Positions 1 through 6,565 of a stretch of 8,824 bases of DNA are shown here, piece by piece. Under the pieces are notes generated by a model. It was not told where the DNA came from, ran no database searches, and saw only the letters and a program-made list of their open reading frames with translations. This DNA is from Bacillota bacterium. GTDB taxonomy: Bacteria > Bacillota_E > Sulfobacillia > Sulfobacillales > Sulfobacillaceae. The translations under genes were made by a program, and so were the position numbers. The DNA is taken from assembly GCA_021820645.1 (NCBI GenBank), contig JAKADJ010000078.1, forward strand, positions 1-8,824. Reading direction: 5' to 3'. How positions within the stretch are numbered: position 1 is the first letter of the stretch; each line of letters opens with the position of its first letter.

Positions 1-523
1 CCATGGTCCGGATCTCTTCCTCGGTAATAATACGGCCCCCTTCGGCTTTACCTCCGAGAATCCGAATAAAACCGACTCCAATCCAGGTGAGGACTTTGAC
101 AATCGGCGCAAAAATTCGAGCGGACACCTCCAAAAATGGTGCCAAACGCACCGCGACCCGCTCCGGGTTGTGCGCGGCAAAGGTTTTCGGCGTAATCTCT
201 GCAGCCAGCAAAATTGCCAGGGTCATTACAACAGTAGAAATCGTAATGCCATTGCTGCCAAAATATTGGATAAACAAAGCGGCTGCCACAGTCGACGCAA
301 TGATGTTGGCTAAGTTATTGCCTACCAACACCGTACTCAACAACCGATTCGGTTCGCGAATGAGCCGTTCTAACCAATGCGCCTGTGAATTACCTGCTTC
401 GGCTAGCTGCCGAACCTTACTGCGCGACAAGGCCATCATGGCGGTTTCCGCCATCGAATACAATGCAGACACGCCCACCATTACCACCAAAAACGCGATG
501 GGCCCCCAAGGGATGTGCTTCAC
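1..523 (-). CDS. CNNM/DUF21-domain HlyC/CorC family membrane protein (partial, N-terminal 174 aa)
   Basis: This is the N-terminal part of a hemolysin-C/CorC (TlyC) family protein, a group of membrane proteins linked to divalent metal ion transport or resistance. It is cut by the left edge of the window, so the CBS-pair and CorC_HlyC domains expected downstream are not visible. The GTG start (521-523) overlaps the dgkA stop as GTGA. An AAGGAGG (538-544) lies 14 nt upstream, and no other start codon falls between. The first helix carries the family signature SMAETAMMALSRSK near residues 23-36. It is followed by the LVGNNLAN motif, further hydrophobic helices, AAEITPKT, and finally TEEEIRTM just before the edge, which normally precedes the CBS domains. 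The family is clear from these motifs; the transported ion is not. In many Firmicutes cdd and era follow dgkA, so this neighbour is a local variation. Confidence 0.9.
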   Translation of the reverse strand, partial: MKHIPWGPIAFLVVMVGVSALYSMAETAMMALSRSKVRQLAEAGNSQAHWLERLIREPNRLLSTVLVGNNLANIIASTVAAALFIQYFGSNGITISTVVMTLAILLAAEITPKTFAAHNPERVAVRLAPFLEVSARIFAPIVKVLTWIGVGFIRILGGKAEGGRIITEEEIRTM

Positions 524-1023
524 TGGCTCTGTTCGGGCCTCCTTCGTCGGACGCGTTGTGATTTGGGGATCCACAGTACTAATCCCAACACCGCGACCAA
601 CCCCGCTAGCACCACCACGGTGACGCCAGGGGTGTGGTTCCATCGTACCATAAAGTCCGGTGCGATCCGGCTAAGACGCGGAAGAAAAACCCAAATCCCC
701 AAGAAAAGGGCTCCGATGGCGGCCAACAACACGGCTCCCGCCGCCACATCTTTCGCGGTTTGGGCTAAAGGATGGAGAGAGGGACTCGCTAAGTCCACCG
801 CGGCTTCGATCGCGGTATTGACCATCTCCGCTACCATGACCACCATAATGGCGGTCAGTACGGCAATGAACTCACGTCGTGGCAATTGCATCGTCCACCC
901 TAATACCATCACCAGGGTAGCGGTAAAGAAGTGTAACCTCATGTTGCGTTGGGTCCTCAGCGCATACAGAAGACCTTGAAAAGCAAAACGAAACGACTCG
1001 GCGAGATTGTTAGCGCGCTTCAC
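520..1023 (-). CDS. dgkA: diacylglycerol kinase / undecaprenol kinase family protein with C-terminal extension
   Basis: This is a small integral membrane lipid kinase of the DgkA family. In Gram-positive bacteria such enzymes usually phosphorylate undecaprenol, recycling the cell-wall lipid carrier; the substrate here is inferred. The catalytic signature is intact: EMVNTAIEAAVDL at about residues 66-78, with N69 and E73, and AKDVAAGAVL at about 90-99. The polar N-terminus (residues 1-30) contains the usual FRFAFQGLLYA segment. The protein is 167 aa, whereas Gram-positive family members are typically about 120-130 aa. The extra C-terminus (about 115-167) carries a further hydrophobic segment (about 133-151) and ends in an arginine-rich cytosolic-type tail. 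The start is GTG at 1021-1023, within the end of ybeY (14-nt overlap), with only a weak purine-rich GGGA upstream, so translation is probably coupled to ybeY. The stop overlaps the next gene by 4 nt. Confidence 0.93.
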   Translation of the reverse strand: MKRANNLAESFRFAFQGLLYALRTQRNMRLHFFTATLVMVLGWTMQLPRREFIAVLTAIMVVMVAEMVNTAIEAAVDLASPSLHPLAQTAKDVAAGAVLLAAIGALFLGIWVFLPRLSRIAPDFMVRWNHTPGVTVVVLAGLVAVLGLVLWIPKSQRVRRRRPEQSQ

Positions 1024-1462
1024 GCGTCAGTCCCATTCCTGAGAGGATCGCTTCAGTTTTAGCCATCATGCGAGCCTCATCTTCCGGCACCTCATGATCC
1101 CAGCCCAACAAATGCAATATGCCGTGCACGGTTAAAAATGCCACCTCTCTTTCGCGGCTATGTCCATATTCCAAGGCCTGGCGCTCGACCGCATCGATGG
1201 AAATCACGACGTCACCCAACAGTGGATCGCTAAGATCCGAGTCCTCGCCTTCGTGTTGCGGAAAGGACAGCACATCCGTGGCGCGATCGATACCACGATA
1301 GGTTCGGTTGAGTTCGTGCACCTCCTCATCGGTCGTAAGCACCACACTGAGTTCGGCAGATTGCAAGTCTGGCAAGCTAGCTAGCGTTGTTTGGGCCACC
1401 CGGCGTACCGTTGCCTCCAACGCGCCGTATGCTTCGGGATGACTTTCCACCCATATTTCCAC
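1010..1462 (-). CDS. ybeY: endoribonuclease YbeY (rRNA maturation factor)
   Basis: This is a zinc-dependent endoribonuclease involved in 16S rRNA 3'-end maturation and ribosome quality control, acting in the cytoplasm. The metal-binding H-X3-H-X5-H motif is visible as HGILHLLGWDH, giving H113, H117 and H123. Other family blocks are AELSVVLTTDEEVHELN (about 36-52) and the YRGIDRATDVLSF segment (about 55-67). The length of 150 aa fits the family. The GTG start at 1460-1462 is chosen because it supplies the expected N-terminal helix and has an AGGAG (1471-1475) 8 nt upstream. This places the first 86 nt of ybeY inside the 3' end of the yqfF homologue, in another frame. The 3' end overlaps dgkA by 14 nt. 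Gene order yqfF-ybeY-dgkA is the standard Firmicutes one. Confidence 0.96.
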   Translation of the reverse strand: MEIWVESHPEAYGALEATVRRVAQTTLASLPDLQSAELSVVLTTDEEVHELNRTYRGIDRATDVLSFPQHEGEDSDLSDPLLGDVVISIDAVERQALEYGHSREREVAFLTVHGILHLLGWDHEVPEDEARMMAKTEAILSGMGLTREAR

Positions 1463-3572
1463 GGCCTTGACTCCTCTCCATCTCTTTCAAAACTTTTTCT
1501 GGATATTCGATTCGTTGGTGAAAAAATCCGGTCAGCACCCGCGTAAAAGTTTTTGCAATGATGTCTAATTCTTTTAAGGTCAAATTCGATTCATCCAGTT
1601 GGCCATCGGTCAGACGGTCTTTAATAATCTTGCGCACCACTTGCTCGATAGCCTGTGGTGTAGGGGTTTTCAACGTCCGCGTGGTAGCCTCACTAGCATC
1701 GGCCAGCATAACAATCGCGGTCTCCTTGCTTTGCGGCCTCGGCCCATCATACCGAAAATCTGCTTCGGTCACCCCCTCACCGGTATCCGCATCCAATGCC
1801 TTTCGGTAAAAATAATAGATCAACGTAGTCCCGTGATGCTCGCGTATAAAGTTTACGACAGCTTCCGGCACCCGGTGCTCTCGCGCTAGTTCTATCCCAT
1901 CCCGTACATGGGATGAAATGATGAGCGAGGACAGACTGGGAGCCAATTTATCATGGGGATTTTCCGCACCAAATTGATTATCGACAAAGAAATAGGGGCG
2001 CTTGGATTTCCCGATATCATGGTAATAGGCACCGACACGAGCCAGAAGAGAATTTCCTCCAACCGCCTCCGTACCAGCCTCGGCTAGATTCCCGACCATA
2101 ATACTATGGTTATAGGTTCCTGGAGCTTCCACTAAGAGTCGGTGCAACAAGGGTTGATTCGGGTTGGCTAACTCAATTAACTTGACCGCGGTGATAATCC
2201 CAAATGGACCCTCAATCACGGGGATGAGTCCCATCGAGAAAACGGCTGCCAAAAGACCATCTAACAATGCCCACACCAGTTGAATCCAGACGGGCTGTTG
2301 GAGCAAACCTGCCCCTTGCATCACATCCAGTCCCAATAATGCCACCACATTGACCACACCCACCATAAGTCCCGCGCGGACAATATCATAGCGTTGCGAC
2401 AATCGACTGACGCCAAAAACGCCGGCAATGCCCCCAAAGAACGATACCAGTGCCACATTGAGATCCGCACCAATTAACGTCGCAATGGCGAGTGACAGGA
2501 TTCCGGTCACCACGACCCCAATGCCCGTATCCACCAGTGCACTAACCATAATGGCAGCCGTCGGTACCACTAAATAATTAAGGACCCCAAGTCCTGACAT
2601 GGCATCGGCCGCAATAACCGACGCCACCAAAATGACCCCCGTAATCAGGGCTACGGAGACGTTTTCCGCCTGACTACGACGGAGGAGCCAGAAATAGGCT
2701 CCAATCAGGCTGACCATAACCGCAGAAAACAATGCAGCCCCAATAATCGGCCCGGGATTAAATCCCTGGTTCAAGAGACCCAGTTCTTTCAGCACGTTAA
2801 CATCGGTCGCGGTCACGACTTGCCCGGCTTGTAACACCTGCTCGCCCTTAAGGATTTTCACTTCAGGCACACGATTCATCGCCGCTTGACGCCGGGCTAG
2901 GGTAGCCGCCCGATTCGGAAACGTATTCGGCACTACGAGATTCTGGGTAAAATCCGTCAAAAATAAACGAAGCCCAGGGTTGGGCTCTTCTTGGGCCACC
3001 AATTGCGCCACGAATCCCTTGGCTTCGCCCACGCCCACTGAGTTATCCCGGACCCCGTTCCCGGGACCCATCACGGAAGCCAATGTCAATGTCGCATCTT
3101 GCTGCAGTTGGGATAATGTCGTCGGCGAAAGCCCCAGTACCTCACCCCACACCGCACTGGGAAGATTCACGGGAATGGCCTTTTCAACGGCCGCCTCCCG
3201 TAGACTCAAAGGAGCCCCAGGGTCCTCCGCCAGCGCTTCTAATAAAGCAAATTGCCGTACCAGGATATGCTTTTGCACGGCCAAAATTTTTGTGTTCGAC
3301 GTGTACACTTCCGGAATCGACGCAGCGGCAATTTGCCGGGCTTTTTGTGTTGCGCCCCAATCCACGACCCCATACGGAGCCACCACACTCCGTGGGGCGT
3401 AGTCCCCCACCGACACGTCGATCCGTTGACCCAATAACGTCACTGAAAAAATGGCCGTGAGTAACACCCACACCACCGCCGCAATGGCCAGTTGGCGCGT
3501 TTGCCATGCACTGTCTTGGTTGGTGTTGCGCCACTGTTGCCACCATTTGGGGCCCTTAAGCATGGTTCTCAT
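1377..3572 (-). CDS. 7TMR-HD (HDIG) membrane protein, PgpH/YqfF-like c-di-AMP phosphodiesterase
   Basis: This is a membrane protein of the PgpH/YqfF family. Characterised members hydrolyse the second messenger c-di-AMP through a cytosolic HD domain. At 731 aa it is close to the family length of about 710-720. It starts with a transmembrane helix (about 31-48), followed by an extracellular 7TMR-HDED domain (about 50-270). A block of about seven helices follows (about 275-465), then the HD domain (about 475-690). HD-domain residues are visible: H489 in YNHS, H518-D519 in YYHDIGK, H555 in SSHV, H579-H580 in REHH, and D625 in LADASEA. The conserved core ends at HQRIEYPEKVLKEM. The last 30 or so residues are Gly/Ser/Arg-rich and overlap ybeY. 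The start is ATG at 3570-3572; ATG at 3561-3563 is an alternative, since the purine run GAGAAGAG directly abuts the first ATG. Function is inferred from the family. Confidence 0.95.
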   Translation of the reverse strand: MRTMLKGPKWWQQWRNTNQDSAWQTRQLAIAAVVWVLLTAIFSVTLLGQRIDVSVGDYAPRSVVAPYGVVDWGATQKARQIAAASIPEVYTSNTKILAVQKHILVRQFALLEALAEDPGAPLSLREAAVEKAIPVNLPSAVWGEVLGLSPTTLSQLQQDATLTLASVMGPGNGVRDNSVGVGEAKGFVAQLVAQEEPNPGLRLFLTDFTQNLVVPNTFPNRAATLARRQAAMNRVPEVKILKGEQVLQAGQVVTATDVNVLKELGLLNQGFNPGPIIGAALFSAVMVSLIGAYFWLLRRSQAENVSVALITGVILVASVIAADAMSGLGVLNYLVVPTAAIMVSALVDTGIGVVVTGILSLAIATLIGADLNVALVSFFGGIAGVFGVSRLSQRYDIVRAGLMVGVVNVVALLGLDVMQGAGLLQQPVWIQLVWALLDGLLAAVFSMGLIPVIEGPFGIITAVKLIELANPNQPLLHRLLVEAPGTYNHSIMVGNLAEAGTEAVGGNSLLARVGAYYHDIGKSKRPYFFVDNQFGAENPHDKLAPSLSSLIISSHVRDGIELAREHRVPEAVVNFIREHHGTTLIYYFYRKALDADTGEGVTEADFRYDGPRPQSKETAIVMLADASEATTRTLKTPTPQAIEQVVRKIIKDRLTDGQLDESNLTLKELDIIAKTFTRVLTGFFHQRIEYPEKVLKEMERSQGRGNMGGKSSRSIRRVGGNGTPGGPNNAS
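1471..1478 (-). promoter_or_regulatory. ribosome-binding site of ybeY, inside yqfF coding sequence
   Basis: The minus strand reads GAGAGGAG here, 8 nt before the GTG start of ybeY. It supports the early start and therefore the long 86-nt overlap with yqfF. Confidence 0.7.
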
Positions 3573-3784
3573 CTCTTCTCGCGACTGACGAATCTCGCCC
3601 TAAAAGCGCCGCTCCCTCCTTTCGTCAAATGTTGGACTGGAGTGAAACCACACCCAGGCTCAATCCCTTCGCCGTCAAACACGACGACGCACTGTTTTAG
3701 GCACCCAACAACCCTCGCCTACTACGGCCAGGGACCCACGATGCGGGACAGGTGCTTGAGTGCCCATAAAACCTTAATGCAGCC
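3573..3784 (-). other. 212-nt gap between phoH and yqfF homologues
   Basis: This is the only substantial gap in the minus-strand cluster. I see no convincing gene on either strand. On the minus strand it holds a promoter-like pair (separate entry) and a small imperfect hairpin at 3637-3657 (CTGG and GTG arms pairing with CAC and CCAG around a GTTT loop). It also holds a strong AAAGGAGG at 3615-3622 with no start codon at usable distance. There is no T-tract following a stable stem, so I do not call a rho-independent terminator after phoH. Confidence 0.6.
3600..3628 (-). promoter_or_regulatory. possible sigma-A-type promoter upstream of the yqfF homologue
   Basis: The minus strand reads TTGACG (3623-3628), a 17-nt spacer, then TTTTAG (3600-3605). 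The -35 element matches the consensus at five of six positions. The -10 element matches at only three of six. A start site near 3593 would give a leader of about 20 nt before the ATG at 3572. This would explain why AAAGGAGG in the spacer has no start codon. The call is tentative. Confidence 0.25.
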
Positions 3785-4786
3785 CTATCCTGGGTGTTGC
3801 CAGCGGCGCCCGTCAGGACGCGGCAATTCTGCTTCTTTCTCTTCATGCTGTTGAAATGCATCCACAATGTGTGCCACCAGCGGGTGTCGCACGACATCAC
3901 GAGCGCCGAGCGGGATTACCGCGATACCCCCAATGCCCGAGACAATATCAGCTGCCACGCGGAGGCCCGACCGTTGGCCCCGACCTAAGTCGACTTGAGT
4001 CTGGTCCCCAGTCACTACCATTTTCGAACCATAGCCAATTCGTGTCAAAAACATCTTAATTTGTTCATAGGTCGCATTTTGTGCCTCATCCAAGATGATA
4101 AAGCTATTACTCAAGGTGCGCCCCCGCATATAGGCCAATGGGGCAATCTCAATCAGTTGTTTCTCTCGATACCGATCAACGGCTTCCGGTCCCAAAAATT
4201 CAAACAGCGCATCATATAATGGGCGCAAGTATGGGTCAACTTTACTCTCTAAATCGCCCGGTAAGAATCCCAATTTTTCCCCAGCTTCCACCGCAGGTCG
4301 CGTCAAAATAATGCGCTCTACCTCATGTTGCTTTAACGCTTGCACTGCCATGGCCATCGCCAAATAGGTTTTTCCGGTCCCCGCTGGACCAATCCCGAAC
4401 ACCAAAAGATTATGCCGAATCGCCTCAATGTACGTCTGCTGACCTAGCGTTTTGGGTCGAATCACGCGGCCTTGCGTGGTCGTAAATATCGATTCCGTCA
4501 AAAGATGGAGAAATTGTCGTTGGGTCCCTTCAATTACTGCCAAAATGGCGTTATCCACCGTATCCCGCCGTACCGGCTGACCGGACTGAGCCCATTCTGT
4601 CAACAAGTCCAGGATCTCTTGGGTCTTCTTCTGAGCCCCTTCCGTGCCCGCAATCGCAATGATATCTCCACGGGCCGTAAGTTTGACGTCCAATGCCTCT
4701 TCGATCACTTTCAAGTGCTCGTCCCGGCGTCCTGCAACCGCTAATGACGCTTGATTATCTGTGATGACCCATTGAGAAGGCGGCAA
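3785..4786 (-). CDS. phoH: PhoH family ATPase (PhoH-like protein)
   Basis: This is a cytoplasmic PhoH-family P-loop ATPase, related to superfamily I helicases and often found beside ybeY, suggesting a role in RNA metabolism; its exact substrate is not established. Residues 1-110 form a KH-like N-terminal region. The Walker A motif is GIGPAGTGKT at 131-140. Walker B is FIILDEAQ at 229-236. The conserved VVTGDQTQVDL follows at about 257-267, then RDVVRHPLVAHIVDAF near the end. The length of 333 aa fits the family. The start is TTG at 4784-4786, chosen because AAGGGGG (4794-4800) lies 7 nt upstream and the N-terminus reads like the family. It lies 18 nt downstream of the yqfD stop, so cotranscription is likely. 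The last 20 residues after the conserved core are charged and unremarkable. Confidence 0.95.
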   Translation of the reverse strand: MPPSQWVITDNQASLAVAGRRDEHLKVIEEALDVKLTARGDIIAIAGTEGAQKKTQEILDLLTEWAQSGQPVRRDTVDNAILAVIEGTQRQFLHLLTESIFTTTQGRVIRPKTLGQQTYIEAIRHNLLVFGIGPAGTGKTYLAMAMAVQALKQHEVERIILTRPAVEAGEKLGFLPGDLESKVDPYLRPLYDALFEFLGPEAVDRYREKQLIEIAPLAYMRGRTLSNSFIILDEAQNATYEQIKMFLTRIGYGSKMVVTGDQTQVDLGRGQRSGLRVAADIVSGIGGIAVIPLGARDVVRHPLVAHIVDAFQQHEEKEAELPRPDGRRWQHPG

Positions 4787-4804
4787 TCGGTGTCCCCCTT
4801 TTAT

Positions 4805-6013
4805 TTAACGTCTCGACTGGGGTCGTGCAATATTTTGATTCACGACCCATACCATGCGAAGCCACACGCCTTTTGTCGTCCATCGGGCCTTCTTAATAAC
4901 CTGCACGACTGGCCCTTTATCTTTTTGCGCACGAGACAGCTGCTCGGTCGCCCGTCGATCGGCCAACGCCAGCACCCGCGCCCGTGACAGGCGATGTCTG
5001 GTTATGATGGTTTCATTATATACTATCTTAAGCACTTTAATCGGAAGGTTGACACCCCGATACTGCACTTGGGTCATGATGCGTCGCTGTTGATAGTGGC
5101 GAAATGGAACGGGGCCCATTCCTCGGTATTGCCAGGGTCCATGTCCCGCCACAAACAAGAACGCCTGGACAAATACCCGAGACGTAGGTTGGGCCGTCTC
5201 TTGCACGAATGGCTGGAACAGCTGAACACTATGGGCCACATTCGCAAAAACATCTCCTTCAGCCGGGGTCATGACCGTCTCCAACTGAGGCTCCTGAGAT
5301 CCCTCCGGTTGGACTCGGCTCGGCGCCGATACGGCTCCCGAAATTAAGATTTGACCCTTACGGACCGACTCTCCGACCGACACCTCAGGGGCTCCCATGT
5401 AGACCAAAATTTTCGTGATCTTCCCACTCTCGGCCGCCGTGATAGAAGAAAACGTATGAAAGGGAGGCCGCACCACCAACGGCACCACCTCGATAGTGGC
5501 TAATACCCCATGAATGCTAATTCCAATCCAAGAATACTGGGGCAGTGCCCGGATCATCCGAGCCCGAATCGCCTGGATATCCAAATGCTTGCGTACACGA
5601 CCTAACGACAAGCCAGAATGCTCCGCAGTCGACACCAATTGCGCCCGAGCCGCAGGGGAAAGACTAGGAGTCACCGCATCTACAACCCAGATTCGGGTTG
5701 TCACATAAAACACTAAGGCTATCGCAGTCATGAGGCCCACCCAAAGAAAGGGACGGCGACGGGATTTTCTCCACTCAATCGGAAGACCGCCACGACGTAA
5801 AAACTTTACGGCAAGCCCCCGTGACCCGGCCTCCTCCCGGATTGAGGGAAGGGCGCTTAGAGTGGCGAAAAAGATATAAGTATCTCCGCGGCGTCGCACC
5901 GACCATAAACGATAGCCTTCTTCGACAACCCGGGAGATGAGTGGTTCGACATTCCGGCCACTCACACTGACTTCCATCCAACCCGACAAGAATCGGTAAA
6001 GAAAATCGGTCAC
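4805..6013 (-). CDS. yqfD: sporulation protein YqfD
   Basis: This is a YqfD-family sporulation protein, in Bacillus a mother-cell protein expressed with yqfC; its biochemical role is not defined. The protein is 402 aa, close to the roughly 400 aa of relatives. The cytosolic N-terminal region (1-85) has the GWMEVSVSG start and the LRRGGLPIEW segment typical of the family. One clear transmembrane helix lies at about 88-106, preceded by the basic stretch RKSRRR, so the larger C-terminal domain is probably extracytoplasmic. That domain includes the GKITKILVYMGAPEVSVGE block (about 197-215), which resembles the conserved YqfD core. The GTG start (6011-6013) overlaps the yqfC stop as GTGA, indicating translational coupling. 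No truncation is apparent. Recognition rests on family motifs plus the yqfC-yqfD-phoH order. Confidence 0.92.
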   Translation of the reverse strand: MTDFLYRFLSGWMEVSVSGRNVEPLISRVVEEGYRLWSVRRRGDTYIFFATLSALPSIREEAGSRGLAVKFLRRGGLPIEWRKSRRRPFLWVGLMTAIALVFYVTTRIWVVDAVTPSLSPAARAQLVSTAEHSGLSLGRVRKHLDIQAIRARMIRALPQYSWIGISIHGVLATIEVVPLVVRPPFHTFSSITAAESGKITKILVYMGAPEVSVGESVRKGQILISGAVSAPSRVQPEGSQEPQLETVMTPAEGDVFANVAHSVQLFQPFVQETAQPTSRVFVQAFLFVAGHGPWQYRGMGPVPFRHYQQRRIMTQVQYRGVNLPIKVLKIVYNETIITRHRLSRARVLALADRRATEQLSRAQKDKGPVVQVIKKARWTTKGVWLRMVWVVNQNIARPQSRR

Positions 6014-6288
6014 GATTTCCCCTCCTGCAACGTCACCTGCCGCACCCGGCCTGTCAGAACCAATTCATTGTGGTCTATCCACCCCACCACAAGCTGGTTC
6101 CCTAAGACCACCAAGTAGCCTCCAGCCACTCGAATGAGTACCCGCTCGGGATCGTAATGCTCGATGCCTAAGTGGTTTTCCAACCGCAGTTGAAGGTGCC
6201 CAATCACCTCGATCCGCGGAACGTTTACCAATACTTCTGGCGGGATTCCCAATGCGTGCGAAACTTTTCCCAAGGTCCTTCCCTTCAT
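6010..6288 (-). CDS. yqfC: YabP/YqfC family sporulation protein
   Basis: This small 92-aa protein of the YabP/YqfC family is found in endospore formers; in Bacillus subtilis it belongs to the sporulation (sigma-E) programme. Its molecular role is unknown. The recognisable parts are PRIEVIGHLQLRLENH (about 24-39), the YDPERVLIRVAGGYLVV stretch (about 45-61), and the C-terminal LVLTGRVRQVTLQ (about 76-88). Together these make the beta-strand-rich pattern of the family. The ATG start (6286-6288) has a GGAGG about 9 nt upstream. It is the first gene of the minus-strand cluster and overlaps yqfD by 4 nt. Its presence is the strongest single sign that the host forms endospores. Confidence 0.92.
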   Translation of the reverse strand: MKGRTLGKVSHALGIPPEVLVNVPRIEVIGHLQLRLENHLGIEHYDPERVLIRVAGGYLVVLGNQLVVGWIDHNELVLTGRVRQVTLQEGKS

Positions 6289-6323
6289 CCCTGGATCCTC
6301 CCTCTACACCGCCAGCACCGCGC

Positions 6324-6352
6324 TTGTCCGGCATCTCTAATCTTCATGGTAT
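6324..6352 (+). promoter_or_regulatory. possible weak promoter for the radical-SAM operon
   Basis: The plus strand reads TTGTCC (6324-6329), a 17-nt spacer, then TGGTAT (6347-6352). These match the sigma-A consensus at four of six and three of six positions. A start near 6360 would leave a leader of about 55 nt before the ATG at 6416. It overlaps the candidate sigma-E -10 element on the other strand. Low confidence. Confidence 0.2.
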
Positions 6353-6353
6353 G
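6346..6353 (-). promoter_or_regulatory. possible sigma-E-like -10 element upstream of yqfC
   Basis: The minus strand reads CATACCAT, seven of eight matches to the sigma-E -10 pattern CATACAmT known from Bacillus. It lies about 58 nt before the yqfC start. I could not find a convincing -35 at the expected spacing. The idea rests on the known sigma-E control of yqfC in Bacillus and is weak from sequence alone. Confidence 0.25.
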
Positions 6354-6369
6354 CCAGGGGAGCGCCTGG
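6354..6369. repeat. small inverted repeat in the divergent intergenic region
   Basis: CCAGG and CCTGG arms separated by six bases (CCAGGGGAGCGCCTGG) sit between the two divergent transcription units, next to the promoter-like elements. It could be an operator or mere chance; five-base arms are not strong evidence. Confidence 0.25.
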
Positions 6370-6400
6370 AATGATCAGAGAAATTCTTTAGCCGCGAAAG

Positions 6401-6409
6401 GGAAGGTGA
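6401..6409 (+). promoter_or_regulatory. strong ribosome-binding site in front of ATG 6416
   Basis: GGAAGGTGA ends 6 nt before ATG 6416 and is the best ribosome-binding site at the 5' end of the plus-strand operon. It points to 6416 as the original start of the radical-SAM gene, although that ATG is in a different frame from the CX3CX2C motif. Confidence 0.6.
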
Positions 6410-6415
6410 CCTACG

Positions 6416-6565
6416 ATGTCGAATCTATCCTTAAATCGGTATCACGTAGAAAGGCGGCGGGCAGCTGGAGCTCATTTATCCCCAAGAGTCGGCCCCTACT
6501 TGGGCTGTATTGAAGGTAACCACCACGCGCCAATGTTGGATGGGTTGTCATTTTTGCGACTTTAG
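6416..6565 (+). other. short out-of-frame ORF, probable displaced N-terminus of the radical-SAM gene
   Basis: This 49-residue ORF begins with ATG behind an excellent ribosome-binding site and ends at TAG (6563-6565), inside the radical-SAM coding region. Its first part, MSNLSLNRYHVERRRAAGAH, resembles the helix rich in arginine that precedes the cluster-binding motif in MqnC/CofH-type proteins. After about 25-30 residues it loses any family likeness, while the +1 frame takes over with IYPQESAPTW and then LKVTTTRQC. A +1 shift (or one surplus base) somewhere in 6450-6533 would join the two into a protein of about 289 residues; the CCCC runs at 6480-6483 and 6493-6496 are plausible places. It could instead be a leader peptide. 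Confidence 0.5.

Noticed and set aside
3..623. A 206-codon open frame on the plus strand
   Set aside because: It is antisense to the CNNM-domain gene and dgkA, both of which have clear family motifs. Its translation is low-complexity with no recognisable domain.
3721..3780. A possible terminator after phoH
   Set aside because: GGG and CCC runs occur, but no stable stem followed by a T-tract can be drawn on the minus strand.
6065..6334. An 89-codon minus-strand frame overlapping yqfC
   Set aside because: The YqfC frame in the same place has family motifs, a good ribosome-binding site and coupling to yqfD. This frame reads as a glycine- and arginine-rich shadow.
6172..6513. A 113-codon plus-strand frame ending just before the radical-SAM gene
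   Set aside because: Most of it is antisense to yqfC. It ends in a stop at 6511-6513 and its translation has no family likeness; it is neither the start of the radical-SAM gene nor a likely separate gene.
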